Positions 7,830 through 16,171 of a DNA stretch of 64,000 nt are shown here, one piece after another. The stretch spans positions 1 to 64,000 of the forward strand of contig NZ_JAEMHL010000003.1 of NCBI RefSeq assembly GCF_016458305.1, given 5' to 3'. Positions within the stretch are counted from its first letter, which is position 1. The number at the start of each line of letters is the position of its first letter. Below the pieces are notes generated by a model. That model did not search any database. It was not told the DNA's origin and saw only the letters and a program-made list of their open reading frames with translations. Both the position numbers and the translations under genes were made by a program. Source of the DNA: Geomonas anaerohicana (GTDB taxonomy: Bacteria; Desulfobacterota; Desulfuromonadia; Geobacterales; Geobacteraceae).

Positions 7830-8984
7830 ATGGGAGTAAACGGAAAAGCGGGCTGGTCCCGCGTCGCTGCGATTTTTTCCCTCCTGCTGCTGTCCATTCC
7901 CCACAACTGTCTTGCCACCAGCGTCACGCTGGCGTGGGACCCAAGTCCCGATGCCGACCTGGCAGGGTACCGGATCTACTACCAGGCCAACAGCGACCAT
8001 CTCCCCTTCCAGGGAACGGGAGCCGTGGAAGGAAAGGCCCCGGTCGACGGCGGCAAGGTGACCGTGGCGAGCATAACCGGTCTTGACCCCGCCAGCTCCT
8101 ATTACTTCGCCGTTACCGCCTACAATTCCCTCGGCCAGGAGAGTGTCTACTCCAACATCGTCCAGATCCCCGAGACCCTCCCGCCGCTGGTCAGCATCAT
8201 CTCCCCCGCGGACAACACCTCCGTAGCCACCGCCCTCGAGGTCAGCGCGGCCGCAACCGACAACGTCGGCATCGCCAAGGTCCAGTTCCTGGTGAACGGC
8301 ACGCAGGTGTACGAGACCAGCGCCGCTCCCTATACGTATACCTTCAACGCCGCCCCCCTTGCCGGGGGGACCTATACCATCGCCGCCAGGGCCGTCGATC
8401 TTGCCGGCAATGCGGCGCTCTCGCAACCGGTGCACGTTTCCGTGCCCGGCGACGTGATCTCGCCCACCGTTTCCCTGGCGGCGCCTTCCTCCGGTAGCAA
8501 GGTAGCCGGGACCATCAACGTTTCGGCAAGCGCCGGGGACAACGTGGGGGTCACCAGGCTCGAGCTCTCCATCGACGGCACGCTGCTGCTTGGCAGCAAC
8601 CAGAGCCCGGCAAGCTATCTCTGGAACACCACGAGCTTTGCCGACGGCAGCCACGTCATCACCGCCAGGGCGTACGATGCGGCCGGAAACAGCGGCGTCG
8701 CCTCCGCCACCGTCGTCGTCGACAACGGCGCCAGCCAGGCCGCCCCGCCTCCGCCTTCAACCTCAACCTCAACCTCAACCTCAACCTCGCCCCCCGCGGC
8801 TCCGCTTACCCTGGCAGACGCCCAGTTCGCGTTGCAGATCGCCTCGGGGCAGCAGATTCCTACCGTCGAGCAGTTGCAGCGCCTGGACTTGGCGCCTTAT
8901 CTGAATGGCCTGTCGGTTCCCAACGGCAAGGTTGATACGGGCGATGTCGTCGTTATCCTCGCCAAGCTGACCGGAAAACTGTAA
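7830..8984 (+). CDS. Secreted FN3/Ig protein with dockerin-like C-terminus, under riboswitch control
   Basis: A 384-residue protein starting at the ATG at 7830, giving a signal peptide (about residues 1-30, ending NCLAT). An FN3 domain (TSVTLAWDPSPDADLAGY) and two Ig-like repeats follow. Then comes a low-complexity linker PPPSTSTSTSTSTSPP, and a 60-residue tail beginning LTLADAQFALQIASGQQ and ending with GKVDTGDVVVILAKLTGKL. The tail has the paired acidic-loop/helix pattern of dockerin-like modules. Such tails dock onto cohesin-type partners; the next gene is a candidate partner. The upstream ribosome binding site (TTGGGAG) is modest. It is paralogous to 6385-7518, so the two gene-plus-riboswitch units probably arose by duplication. 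Confidence 0.8.
   Translation: MGVNGKAGWSRVAAIFSLLLLSIPHNCLATSVTLAWDPSPDADLAGYRIYYQANSDHLPFQGTGAVEGKAPVDGGKVTVASITGLDPASSYYFAVTAYNSLGQESVYSNIVQIPETLPPLVSIISPADNTSVATALEVSAAATDNVGIAKVQFLVNGTQVYETSAAPYTYTFNAAPLAGGTYTIAARAVDLAGNAALSQPVHVSVPGDVISPTVSLAAPSSGSKVAGTINVSASAGDNVGVTRLELSIDGTLLLGSNQSPASYLWNTTSFADGSHVITARAYDAAGNSGVASATVVVDNGASQAAPPPPSTSTSTSTSTSPPAAPLTLADAQFALQIASGQQIPTVEQLQRLDLAPYLNGLSVPNGKVDTGDVVVILAKLTGKL
8756..8789 (+). repeat. Hexanucleotide tandem repeat (TCAACC) inside coding sequence
   Basis: About five and a half TCAACC units encode the alternating Thr-Ser linker between the Ig repeats and the dockerin-like tail. Six-base units keep the frame, so slippage would change linker length without breaking the protein. 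Confidence 0.8.
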
Positions 8985-9022
8985 CCAGGGTGAAGCTCGC
9001 GGTTTAAGCAGCAGGAGGAGCT

Positions 9023-9724
9023 ATGCGCATTTTGAAACGATCGTTGTTGGGGGGAGGGATGCTGGTGCTGACTGCCTGCGGCGGCGGGGGAGGGGGAACG
9101 GCCTCGACTCCAGATGTCACCGCCCCGACCGTCGCGCTTTCCGCCCCGGCAAACGGTGCCACGATGACCGGGACCACGACCGTTACGGCAGATGCCGCCG
9201 ACGATGTCGGAGTGGCCAGAGTCGATTTCTACCTGAACGGCGTCAAACAGGGGAGCGACACTACCGCTCCTTACAGTTACAGTTGGGACCCGTCGACACT
9301 TGCCAGGGGGAGTTACACCTGGGCTGCGAAGGCGTATGACGCCGCCGGCAACGAGCGCGACTCCGCCGCCGTTACCGTTACCGTCCCGGTTTATGCCACC
9401 ATGGCTACCGTCGTGACCGGCACCGGTGCCGTCGGCACCGTATCCCTTGCCGGCATACCCGTTGCCGCACCTTACGGCGTGAACTTCATGGTCACCATGC
9501 CCGCAGGGGGCACCCTGTCCGGAGTCAGCACCTCCGGTCCCTATGCCGGTAGCGGGCTTGCCACCATCTCCGGTGCCAACAGTCTCATTCTCGCCAGCAG
9601 TCCGGTCGCCTCAGGGCAGATCATGACCATCACCTTTGCCAACGTGCCCTTCGGTGCCCAAGCCGCCGATTTCGACATAGCAGTATCAGCCGTCTATGAC
9701 GGCGGCGGTAACTTGATTCAATAG
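9023..9724 (+). CDS. Ig-domain lipoprotein with possible cohesin-like C-terminal domain
   Basis: A 233-residue lipoprotein. GGAGGAG stands just before the ATG. The signal ends in LTAC, a good lipobox, followed by a Gly-rich stretch. Residues 33-125 form one Ig-like repeat of the same family as in the two genes upstream (DDVGVARVDFYLNG, AYDAAGNERDS). Residues 135-233 form a beta-rich domain with ITFANVPFGAQAADFDIAV and a final YDGGGNLIQ, which resembles cohesin-type folds. Since the preceding protein ends in a dockerin-like module, an attractive model is a lipid-anchored receptor for it. That pairing is inference only. Confidence 0.72.
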   Translation: MRILKRSLLGGGMLVLTACGGGGGGTASTPDVTAPTVALSAPANGATMTGTTTVTADAADDVGVARVDFYLNGVKQGSDTTAPYSYSWDPSTLARGSYTWAAKAYDAAGNERDSAAVTVTVPVYATMATVVTGTGAVGTVSLAGIPVAAPYGVNFMVTMPAGGTLSGVSTSGPYAGSGLATISGANSLILASSPVASGQIMTITFANVPFGAQAADFDIAVSAVYDGGGNLIQ

Positions 9725-9787
9725 GCCTGCGACGGTAAAAGTCACCCTTGGCGAAGACACCTTTAGAGAACTCGGGAAATCATCGCA

Positions 9788-9859
9788 TATGCAGCCCACG
9801 AAGCGCTGCAGGTGTATCGACGTTCCCCCCTTTTGCGAAGGGGGGACAGGGGGGATTTG
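9788..9859. repeat. Dispersed palindromic repeat, copy 1
   Basis: A block reading TGCAGCCCACGAAGCG, then a palindrome CCCCCCTTTTGCGAAGGGGGG and ACAGGGGGGATTTG. A second copy with the same order lies at 19171-19240. It fills most of the gap between the lipoprotein gene and the Crp/Fnr gene and may act as a bidirectional terminator. Confidence 0.75.
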
Positions 9860-9989
9860 ATTTGCGGGCGTGAGAGGTGTCGCCGAATTGAGCAGGTGAA
9901 GGATTCGCGCCGTCATAGCGCGCGGAAAGGAAGGGAGTTCGGAGTTGGGACCAGGATCAGCCGTAGAACGTTGAACATCCGTTGCCTTT

Positions 9990-10715
9990 TTACTGTCTTT
10001 TGCCGTTGCTCCGTGTATCGAAGAAGTTCTTGTTGAGCAGGATCGCCTTGCTGTCGAGGATGCTGATCACGTCCGACCTCTCCAGGCTGCGCAGCACGCG
10101 GCTCATGGTTTCGCGGGTCACCGAGGCGTAGCTGGCCATCTGCTGGTGGGTCATCTTCACGTCGATGATCACGCCGCGGTCGTCGCGGACCCCGTACAGC
10201 TCCCCCAGCCGGTCCAGCAGGGACAGCACCCGGTCCTGGGCGTTCTCCGCGTTGAAGCTCAGGATCTTGATCATCTCCCAGGATTCGCGCAGCCGGCTGC
10301 ACAGCAGTTCGATGATCTTCTTGCGGATCGCGTCGTTGCTCATCAGGTGCTGCTGGAAATCGTCCTTGTGCAACAGCCCGATCACCGAGTCCTCGTGGGC
10401 GATGATGGTGGCCGGGGAAGTCTTGTTGTCCAGAAGCGACATCTCGCCGAAGAAGTCGTTCTTCTTGTGGATGGTGATGATCTGCTCTTTACCCTCGTCG
10501 TTCATCTTCACTACCCGCACCTTGCCCGAATAGATCAGGTACATGTAGCTGGAGGTGTCCTCCTCGTAAAGCACTATCTGTTCTTTTTCGTAGTTCTTTT
10601 TTCTAAACAGCTTCTCAACCTGGTCCACCTCGTTAGCGGTGAGGGACGAGAAGAAGGGTATGCTGCTGATGATGTTGGTTTCGTGCTTGTGTCTTTGCGA
10701 TGTAGGACAAGTCAT
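9990..10715 (-). CDS. Crp/Fnr-family transcriptional regulator
   Basis: A 241-residue protein. The start at 10715 is preferred because GGAGGC lies nine bases upstream. The N-terminal cyclic-nucleotide-binding beta barrel (about residues 15-130) includes MYLIYSGKVRVVKMN and DFFGEMSLLDNKTSPATI, matching the GE..LL..... phosphate-binding cassette region with N/K in place of the usual R, so ligand identity is uncertain. A dimer helix precedes a C-terminal winged helix with the recognition segment ASYASVTRETMSRVLRSLER. No Fnr-type cysteine cluster is present. It is transcribed divergently from prsK, and its -35 box overlaps the one proposed for prsK, so it may regulate that operon or itself. Confidence 0.9.
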   Translation of the reverse strand: MTCPTSQRHKHETNIISSIPFFSSLTANEVDQVEKLFRKKNYEKEQIVLYEEDTSSYMYLIYSGKVRVVKMNDEGKEQIITIHKKNDFFGEMSLLDNKTSPATIIAHEDSVIGLLHKDDFQQHLMSNDAIRKKIIELLCSRLRESWEMIKILSFNAENAQDRVLSLLDRLGELYGVRDDRGVIIDVKMTHQQMASYASVTRETMSRVLRSLERSDVISILDSKAILLNKNFFDTRSNGKRQ

Positions 10716-10756
10716 CACAGTGCCTCCGGCTCTCATTTTACCTCAGCCGTTCAAAT

Positions 10757-10807
10757 GTTTAACACAAACAATTAGCACTTGTCAATTTATGCCTTAAGCT
10801 GTATAGG
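10757..10807. promoter_or_regulatory. Overlapping divergent sigma-70 promoters for the Crp/Fnr gene and prsK
   Basis: Minus strand: TTGACA (10785-10780), 17-base spacer, TTAAAC (10762-10757). Plus strand: TTGTCA (10779-10784), 17-base spacer, TATAGG (10802-10807). The two -35 boxes occupy the same six or seven bases, so polymerase could serve only one direction at a time. Confidence 0.55.
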
Positions 10808-10975
10808 TATAGCAGGCACTGGCCTTCATTTCCTGTCTGTGCTGTGGCGGCTCACAGTCTGCCCGAAGGTGCTTGACGAGCGCCAAAGACATCGGCTCCG
10901 AGCTTTGACTTGGTCTTCAGCCGGCAGAGCAGATGAGGTGGGAGGGGCATCCGATGGCTCCCCCAAGAGGTGGCG

Positions 10976-13048
10976 ATGGCGCTTATGCTGATTTCAGTGT
11001 TGCTGCTGCTGGTATCCGTGCTGCGCATCGTGCTGCTGGAGCGACGAAGCGGAGCGACAAGCTACCTAGCCGCCCCCTTTTTCGCCATAGCGGTCCTGGA
11101 ACTGTTCGATTTTTTTGCCCTCAATTACTTCCAACCGGAGGTGGACTGGAAGCGCTGCGCGCTGTTCGTCGAGGCGCTTTTGCCGTCCGTGTGGCTCATC
11201 CTGAGCCTCACCTATGCCCGGGACATCCCGGAACGGGGGGTGCCGCTGAAGCACCGCCTCCTGGTCGGCGCCAGCCTGATGCTGGTGCTGGTCCCCGCGT
11301 TGCTGCCGGTAGCTTCCTTCTACTACGCGCCCGATTTTCCCGCCGAGCCGGTGCTGTTTTTGGCCGACGTCGGCTATTTCTTCTACGTCGCCATCCTGGT
11401 GCTGCTGGTGGTGGCACTGATGAACTTCGAGGCCACCCTGGCGAATGCCTCATCGGAGGCGCTGTGGCGGGTGAAGCTCGATATCGTCGCGCTCGGCTCC
11501 ATGCTCGCCGTGCTCGTCTTTTACTACTCCAACGCCCTGTTGTACCGCTCCCTCAACCTGGAGCTCGCGCCGCTGCGGTCCCTTTTGTTCGTGATCGCCT
11601 CGGTGATGATGCTCTACGCCCGTTCCCACTGGCGCGGCAGCGCCCGCGTCAAGATCTCCCAGGCAGTCGTGCTGAAATCCGTGGTCATGGCGGTGGTTGC
11701 CGCCTACCTGATCATGCTGGGCGCCCTAGGGGAGGGGATGAAGTACTTCGGCCCCCTGTTCCCGCGGGTGCTCATCCTGTCCCTGGGGTTCGTCGCCGGG
11801 ATACTGTTGCTGCTCCTGCTCCTCTCCGACCGCGCCAAGCGGGAGCTGAAGGTGCTGCTGCACAAGCACTTCTACCAGAGTAAGTACGATTACCGCGCCC
11901 AGTGGCTGGGGCTTACCGAGAGACTGTCCACCTTCGAGGACGGCGACGACCTGGTCAAAAGGGTGCTCCTCGCCTACTGCGAGATCTTCGGCGTAAAAGG
12001 CGCGGCCCTGTACCAGCACCAGCAAGGGTGCGGCTGGTACTGCGTCGCCTCCACGCTCGAACTGGAGCCGCTTCGGGAGACCATCAGCGACGACAACCCG
12101 ATCCTCACCTCGCTGCGGGAGCGCCAGTGGGTCTTCTGCAGCAGCGACCCCAACCGCGAACTGACCCCGCGCGAGTGGGACTTCCTGGCAAGGTACGGCA
12201 TCTCGTTCGTGGTGCCCCTGTTCGAGGGGGAGAGTCTTTCCGGCTTCATCGTGCTCGGTGCGCAGGTCGTGCCCGACGAGCAGTACCGCTACGAAGACTT
12301 CGACCTGATGAAGACCATCGCACGCCAGGTGTCGGTGGCCATGCAGCACCAGCGCCTCTCCGAGCAGTTCACCCAGGCCAAGGCCATGGAGGCCGTGGGG
12401 AGCCTGGCGACGTTCGTGGTGCACGACCTGAAAAACCTGGCGGCGACCATTTCGCTGGTGCTCGAGAACGCGCGCGAACACATCGACAACCCGGAGTTCC
12501 AGCAGGACATGCTGAACAGTCTGGGCAACACCACCAGGAAGATGCATCACCTGATCGGCCGTCTGCGCAATCTGGGCGAGAGCGAACTGTTGCAGCGCCG
12601 CCCGGTCGACCTGCTGGCCCTGACCCAGAGCTGCGCGGCAATGGTGCAGGGGAGGGCCATCTCGGTGCAGGGAAGCCAGCAGGTTGTATTGGGGGATCGG
12701 GAGGAACTGCAGAAGGTACTCTTGAACCTGTTCCTGAACGCGGTCGAGGCGTCTCCACACGAAACCCCCATCGCCGTGGAAGTTGGGTGCAACGGCACCC
12801 CCTTTGTCAAGGTGACCGACCAGGGGTGCGGCATGTCGCCGCGCTTCATCAGAAACGACCTGTTCGTGCCGTTTCGCACGTCCAAGCGGACCGGTCTCGG
12901 CATCGGTTTGTACCAGTCGCGCCAGATCGTGACCGCTCACGGCGGCAGGATCGACGTCGCCAGCGTGGAAGGGGAGGGGACCGTGTTCACTGTCCACTTG
13001 CCGGTCGCCGAGGACGATGCCGCTTCCGGCGTGATTGCTGCTGCGTGA
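10976..13048 (+). CDS. prsK: PrsK-type sensor histidine kinase of the PEP-CTERM system
   Basis: About 690 residues. The ATG at 10976 has AGAGG five bases upstream; a GTG two codons earlier is possible. The N-terminal 300 residues are a multi-helix membrane region (about eight segments). A GAF-type domain follows (about 320-455), then the phospho-acceptor helix VVHDLKNLAATISLV (His near residue 480) and an HATPase domain with NLFLNAVEAS, DQGCGM and GLGIGLYQSR. This architecture, together with the response regulator directly downstream, matches the PrsK/PrsR pair described in genomes with exosortase and PEP-CTERM proteins. PrsK is thought to phosphorylate PrsR, which drives sigma-54 promoters of PEP-CTERM genes. 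Two such genes lie at 44.6 and 45.5 kb. Confidence 0.9.
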   Translation: MALMLISVLLLLVSVLRIVLLERRSGATSYLAAPFFAIAVLELFDFFALNYFQPEVDWKRCALFVEALLPSVWLILSLTYARDIPERGVPLKHRLLVGASLMLVLVPALLPVASFYYAPDFPAEPVLFLADVGYFFYVAILVLLVVALMNFEATLANASSEALWRVKLDIVALGSMLAVLVFYYSNALLYRSLNLELAPLRSLLFVIASVMMLYARSHWRGSARVKISQAVVLKSVVMAVVAAYLIMLGALGEGMKYFGPLFPRVLILSLGFVAGILLLLLLLSDRAKRELKVLLHKHFYQSKYDYRAQWLGLTERLSTFEDGDDLVKRVLLAYCEIFGVKGAALYQHQQGCGWYCVASTLELEPLRETISDDNPILTSLRERQWVFCSSDPNRELTPREWDFLARYGISFVVPLFEGESLSGFIVLGAQVVPDEQYRYEDFDLMKTIARQVSVAMQHQRLSEQFTQAKAMEAVGSLATFVVHDLKNLAATISLVLENAREHIDNPEFQQDMLNSLGNTTRKMHHLIGRLRNLGESELLQRRPVDLLALTQSCAAMVQGRAISVQGSQQVVLGDREELQKVLLNLFLNAVEASPHETPIAVEVGCNGTPFVKVTDQGCGMSPRFIRNDLFVPFRTSKRTGLGIGLYQSRQIVTAHGGRIDVASVEGEGTVFTVHLPVAEDDAASGVIAAA

Positions 13049-13058
13049 AGGAGGAGTA

Positions 13059-14417
13059 GTGAGAAAGCTTCTGATTGTCGACGACAACGAGGATATCAGG
13101 CAGCAGTTGAAGTGGGGCTTGAACCAGGAGTACTCCGTACTTTTGGCGGCCGATGCCCGGGAAGCGCTCTCCCTGTTCAAGAGCGAATGCCCCGCCGTGG
13201 TGGTGCTCGACCTGGGGCTCCCTCCGTACCCGGACAGCTCCGTCGAGGGGTTTCGCTGCCTGGACGAGATGCTGGGGTTGAACCCGGTGACCAAGGTGAT
13301 CATGCTGACCGGCAACAACGAGCGGGAAAACGCACTGAAGGCTATGCGCATGGGCGCCTTCGACTTCTACGCCAAGCCCCCCGTCCTGTCCGAGCTCAAG
13401 GTGATGATCGGGCGCGCCTTCCACATCGCCAACATCGAAGAGCAAAACAGCGCCCTTTCCTCGCACACGGAGGCCGAAGAACAGTGGGGCATGGTCGGCA
13501 AGTGCGCCGAGATGCAGGCGGTTTTCACCACCATCAGGAAGGTGGCCGCCTCCAACGCGCCCATCCTGATCGTGGGTGAAAGCGGCACCGGCAAGGAACT
13601 GGTGGCGGCCGCCATCCACGAGGCGAGTCAGCGCCGCAAGGGGCCGATGGTGGCGATCAACTGCGGCGCCATCCCCGAGAATCTCCTCGAGAGCGAGCTG
13701 TTCGGGCACGAGAAAGGGGCCTTCACCGGCGCCCACACCGCCGTGCGCGGCAAGCTCCAGTACGCCCACAAGGGGACACTCTTTCTCGACGAGATCGGCG
13801 AGCTCCCCGTGAACCTGCAGGTGAAGCTGCTGCGCTTTCTGCAGGAAGGGACCATCCAGCGTGTCGGCGGGCGCGAGGAGATCCCCATTGATGCCCGCAC
13901 CACCTGCGCCACCAACATCGACATCCAGAAGGCGATCGAGGAGGGGCGCTTCCGTGAAGACCTCTACTACCGCATCGGCGTGGTCACCATCAAGCTTCCC
14001 CCCCTGAGGGAGCGCGGCGACGACGTCCTGATGCTGGCGGAGAATTTCCTGAAGCTGTATTGTAAGGAGAACAAGAAGAAGGTGCGGCTGTCGCCGGCGG
14101 CCATTTCCTTCCTGAAGAGGCATGATTGGCCCGGCAACGTGCGCGAGTTGAGGAACCGCATCCAGCGGGCCGTCATCATGTGCGACGGCTCCAGCATCGG
14201 CCCGCTTGACTTAGGCTGTGACGAGGAACCGCCGCCGATGCCGGTTTCCAGCAGCGACAACCTGTCACTGCGGGAAGCGCGCGAGCGGATGGAACGGGAG
14301 ATGATCCTGACCGCCATAGAGCGGCAGTCCGGCAACATCCTGAAGGCCGCAGAGGAGTTAGGCGTCAGTCGTCCCACGCTCTACGACCTGATGAAGAAGC
14401 TCTCGATACACCAATGA
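13059..14417 (+). CDS. prsR: PrsR-type sigma-54-dependent response regulator
   Basis: A 452-residue protein beginning with the GTG at 13059, which has AAGGAGGAG immediately upstream; the gap from prsK is 10 bases. The receiver domain (about 2-125) has the acidic pair DDNED and the phospho-acceptor Asp in VVVLDLGLPP. The AAA+ sigma-54 activation domain (about 145-375) has Walker A GESGTGKE, the sigma-54 contact loop GAFTGA, Walker B GTLFLDEIGE and the arginine-finger region. A Fis-type helix-turn-helix ends the protein (ILKAAEELGVSRPTLYDLMKKL). It should activate sigma-54 promoters on signal from PrsK. Its targets in other genomes are PEP-CTERM and exopolysaccharide genes. Confidence 0.92.
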   Translation: MRKLLIVDDNEDIRQQLKWGLNQEYSVLLAADAREALSLFKSECPAVVVLDLGLPPYPDSSVEGFRCLDEMLGLNPVTKVIMLTGNNERENALKAMRMGAFDFYAKPPVLSELKVMIGRAFHIANIEEQNSALSSHTEAEEQWGMVGKCAEMQAVFTTIRKVAASNAPILIVGESGTGKELVAAAIHEASQRRKGPMVAINCGAIPENLLESELFGHEKGAFTGAHTAVRGKLQYAHKGTLFLDEIGELPVNLQVKLLRFLQEGTIQRVGGREEIPIDARTTCATNIDIQKAIEEGRFREDLYYRIGVVTIKLPPLRERGDDVLMLAENFLKLYCKENKKKVRLSPAAISFLKRHDWPGNVRELRNRIQRAVIMCDGSSIGPLDLGCDEEPPPMPVSSSDNLSLREARERMEREMILTAIERQSGNILKAAEELGVSRPTLYDLMKKLSIHQ

Positions 14418-14451
14418 TCGGGGATGCCAAGGGTCGCGGGGTAGGGCCGCT

Positions 14452-15477
14452 TCAGTAAAAGTTGCAGTCGCGGCACAGGGCGTTGTCCCCGCGGGCGCTG
14501 GCGAGACGGAAGTCGCGGAAGGCGTCCCCATCCCAGATCTCGGCCAACTCCTGTTGCAGGATGTTCCCCAGCGCGACGGTTCGCTGCGAGTCGAACAGGA
14601 CGTGACAAGGATAGACGTCGCCGTTGGAGCGGATGAAGATGTACTCCCAGGGGTCGAGGCAGCGCAGCATTCCCGCCGGCGGGTGTGTGGGGCGGGCGAC
14701 GCAGTAGCGGCAGACGTGCACACCGAGCTTTCTTCCCATCTCCTTCAACCCATCGTCGTCAATGCCCGCCTCCTGCTCCGGGGAGAGGCGCATGGCGGCC
14801 GCCTCCGCATCGATCGGAATCAGGTTCATCAGGTCGAGGCCGTCAAAGCCAAGCCGGGCGGCGCAGCGTACCAGATCCTCCAGTTCGTCGATGTTCTCCC
14901 TGCTGATCACTGAGATCATACGGGCCTGCAGGGTGCGGGGGCGCCTGGATGTGCGTTGGGCGTTGAGCGCGACGATCGATTCCTGCCAGCGCTCGTGGTT
15001 CGCCCCCCGCCGCAGCGCCTGGAACCGCTCGGGCCGGGTGCTGTCGCAGGACACCAGCAGCGACCTGATGCTTTCCCGCGCGAGGATTGCCTCCCGGTTG
15101 GCCGCGGTGAGCAGGGTCCCGTTGGTGATGAACTCGCAGGTCATGTCGCGCCGGGCCAGCATGTCGACCAGCCCGAAAAAGTCCGGGTGCATGAGCGGTT
15201 CCCCGATCCCGCTCATGAGGACGCGCGGCACCTTGGGGATGCGGTCCAGGACAACGAACAGCTCTTCCCGGTCCAGGTGCTTCCCCTTGCCGGAGTCCCT
15301 CGAATTGGAACAGGAGGGGCAGCTGAGGTTGCACATGTTGGTTACTTCGATCTGCACCCGCGCGGGGAGCCAGCGCGGCTTGTCCGGCTCGACAAACCGC
15401 TTGAGCTCCTTCTTGCGCAGGTGATCCCAGGCGAGCCCCTTGATGAGGCCGGCTATGCTCTGCGAGAATGCGTCCAT
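14452..15477 (-). CDS. Radical SAM protein with SPASM-like C-terminal cluster domain
   Basis: A 341-residue protein convergent with prsR. The radical SAM signature CNLSCPSC (CX3CX2C) binds the catalytic 4Fe-4S cluster; SGIGEPLMHP is the GGEP-like SAM-contact motif. The C-terminal part has CRYC, CLDPWEYIFIRSNGDVYPC and CRDC, the arrangement of SPASM auxiliary-cluster proteins, with GNILQQELAEIWDG typical of that family. Many such enzymes modify peptides or act in cofactor or glycan pathways. No precursor peptide gene was recognised beside it, so the substrate is unknown. Orientation and spacing suggest a single-gene unit. Confidence 0.85.
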   Translation of the reverse strand: MDAFSQSIAGLIKGLAWDHLRKKELKRFVEPDKPRWLPARVQIEVTNMCNLSCPSCSNSRDSGKGKHLDREELFVVLDRIPKVPRVLMSGIGEPLMHPDFFGLVDMLARRDMTCEFITNGTLLTAANREAILARESIRSLLVSCDSTRPERFQALRRGANHERWQESIVALNAQRTSRRPRTLQARMISVISRENIDELEDLVRCAARLGFDGLDLMNLIPIDAEAAAMRLSPEQEAGIDDDGLKEMGRKLGVHVCRYCVARPTHPPAGMLRCLDPWEYIFIRSNGDVYPCHVLFDSQRTVALGNILQQELAEIWDGDAFRDFRLASARGDNALCRDCNFY

Positions 15478-15713
15478 TGGGTGGGTATGCTTGTGCAGGG
15501 TGTGTTGTGACTCATGAGTTGCAAAGGGTTCTTTTTCTCATGGTTCAGAGTCTACCGGCTTTTGGCGAGGTTGCAAGAAGGGGCGGGCGGCGCCCGGAAC
15601 AAAGCAGGGACGGCAACGAGGGGGGAAAAGCCGGACTGCGGGGGGCAGAGGCAGCGGTTCGAAACGTCGCAGGGGCGGCGGTTATGCCGGCCCTGCGACG
15701 TTTCCGGATTATT

Positions 15714-15944
15714 TCAAAGCCCCGGAGGGGCGGGGGGAGGGGTCCAGGCTGCAGGGGGGCGGGGGACACGGCTGCCGATGGGGCTGGTTTCGCAACTGGG
15801 GCAGCTTACCGTGCCGCTGCCGAAGCAGACGCTGCAATCTGATTCCCAGATATCCAGTACCGGCACGTAGTACCGGTTGCCGGTGCCGCCGCACTCGGGG
15901 CAGGTGATCACCTTCTTACCTTTACAGTCGATGCAAATTCCCAT
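15714..15944 (-). CDS. Small DnaJ-type zinc-finger protein
   Basis: A 76-residue protein with GGAG well placed before the ATG. Paired cysteine knuckles CIDC...CPECGGTG and CSVCFGSG...CPSC match the CXXCXGXG repeats of the DnaJ central domain and should bind two zinc ions. The tail is Pro-rich (SRVPRPPAAWTPPPAPPGL). There is no J domain. Free-standing proteins of this kind are usually of unknown role. The 236 bases downstream, to the radical SAM gene, hold nothing recognised. Confidence 0.72.
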   Translation of the reverse strand: MGICIDCKGKKVITCPECGGTGNRYYVPVLDIWESDCSVCFGSGTVSCPSCETSPIGSRVPRPPAAWTPPPAPPGL

Positions 15945-16127
15945 GATTACAACTCCTTTCGCGCTTGCGCACGTTCTGGCTCATCGAGCTGGAGTTGTGC
16001 AGTATAGAATATGGTTGGCGGTTGTCAATTAAAATAAATAAATATTAATGCAGCCCGGTTCACAGATTGCTCTCACGAACCAGGAGGCAGGGAGGCGAGG
16101 GGGGATGGGCAGGTCGGTAGGCCTACT

Positions 16128-16160
16128 GAGGCCGCCTCGTCTCTTGGACGAGGCGGCCTC
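16128..16160. terminator. Perfect 14-bp hairpin downstream of the chemoreceptor gene
   Basis: GAGGCCGCCTCGTC (16128-16141) and its exact complement (16147-16160) flank a 5-base loop. It lies 12 bases past the end of the minus-strand chemoreceptor gene. T runs are weak, so it may also protect the 3' end. Confidence 0.75.
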
Positions 16161-16171
16161 TCGTTTATGGT

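Noticed and set aside
11726..13351. 541-residue minus-strand frame over prsK/prsR
   Set aside because: It lies antisense to two clear genes and is rich in His/Gln/Val from GC bias; no domain visible.
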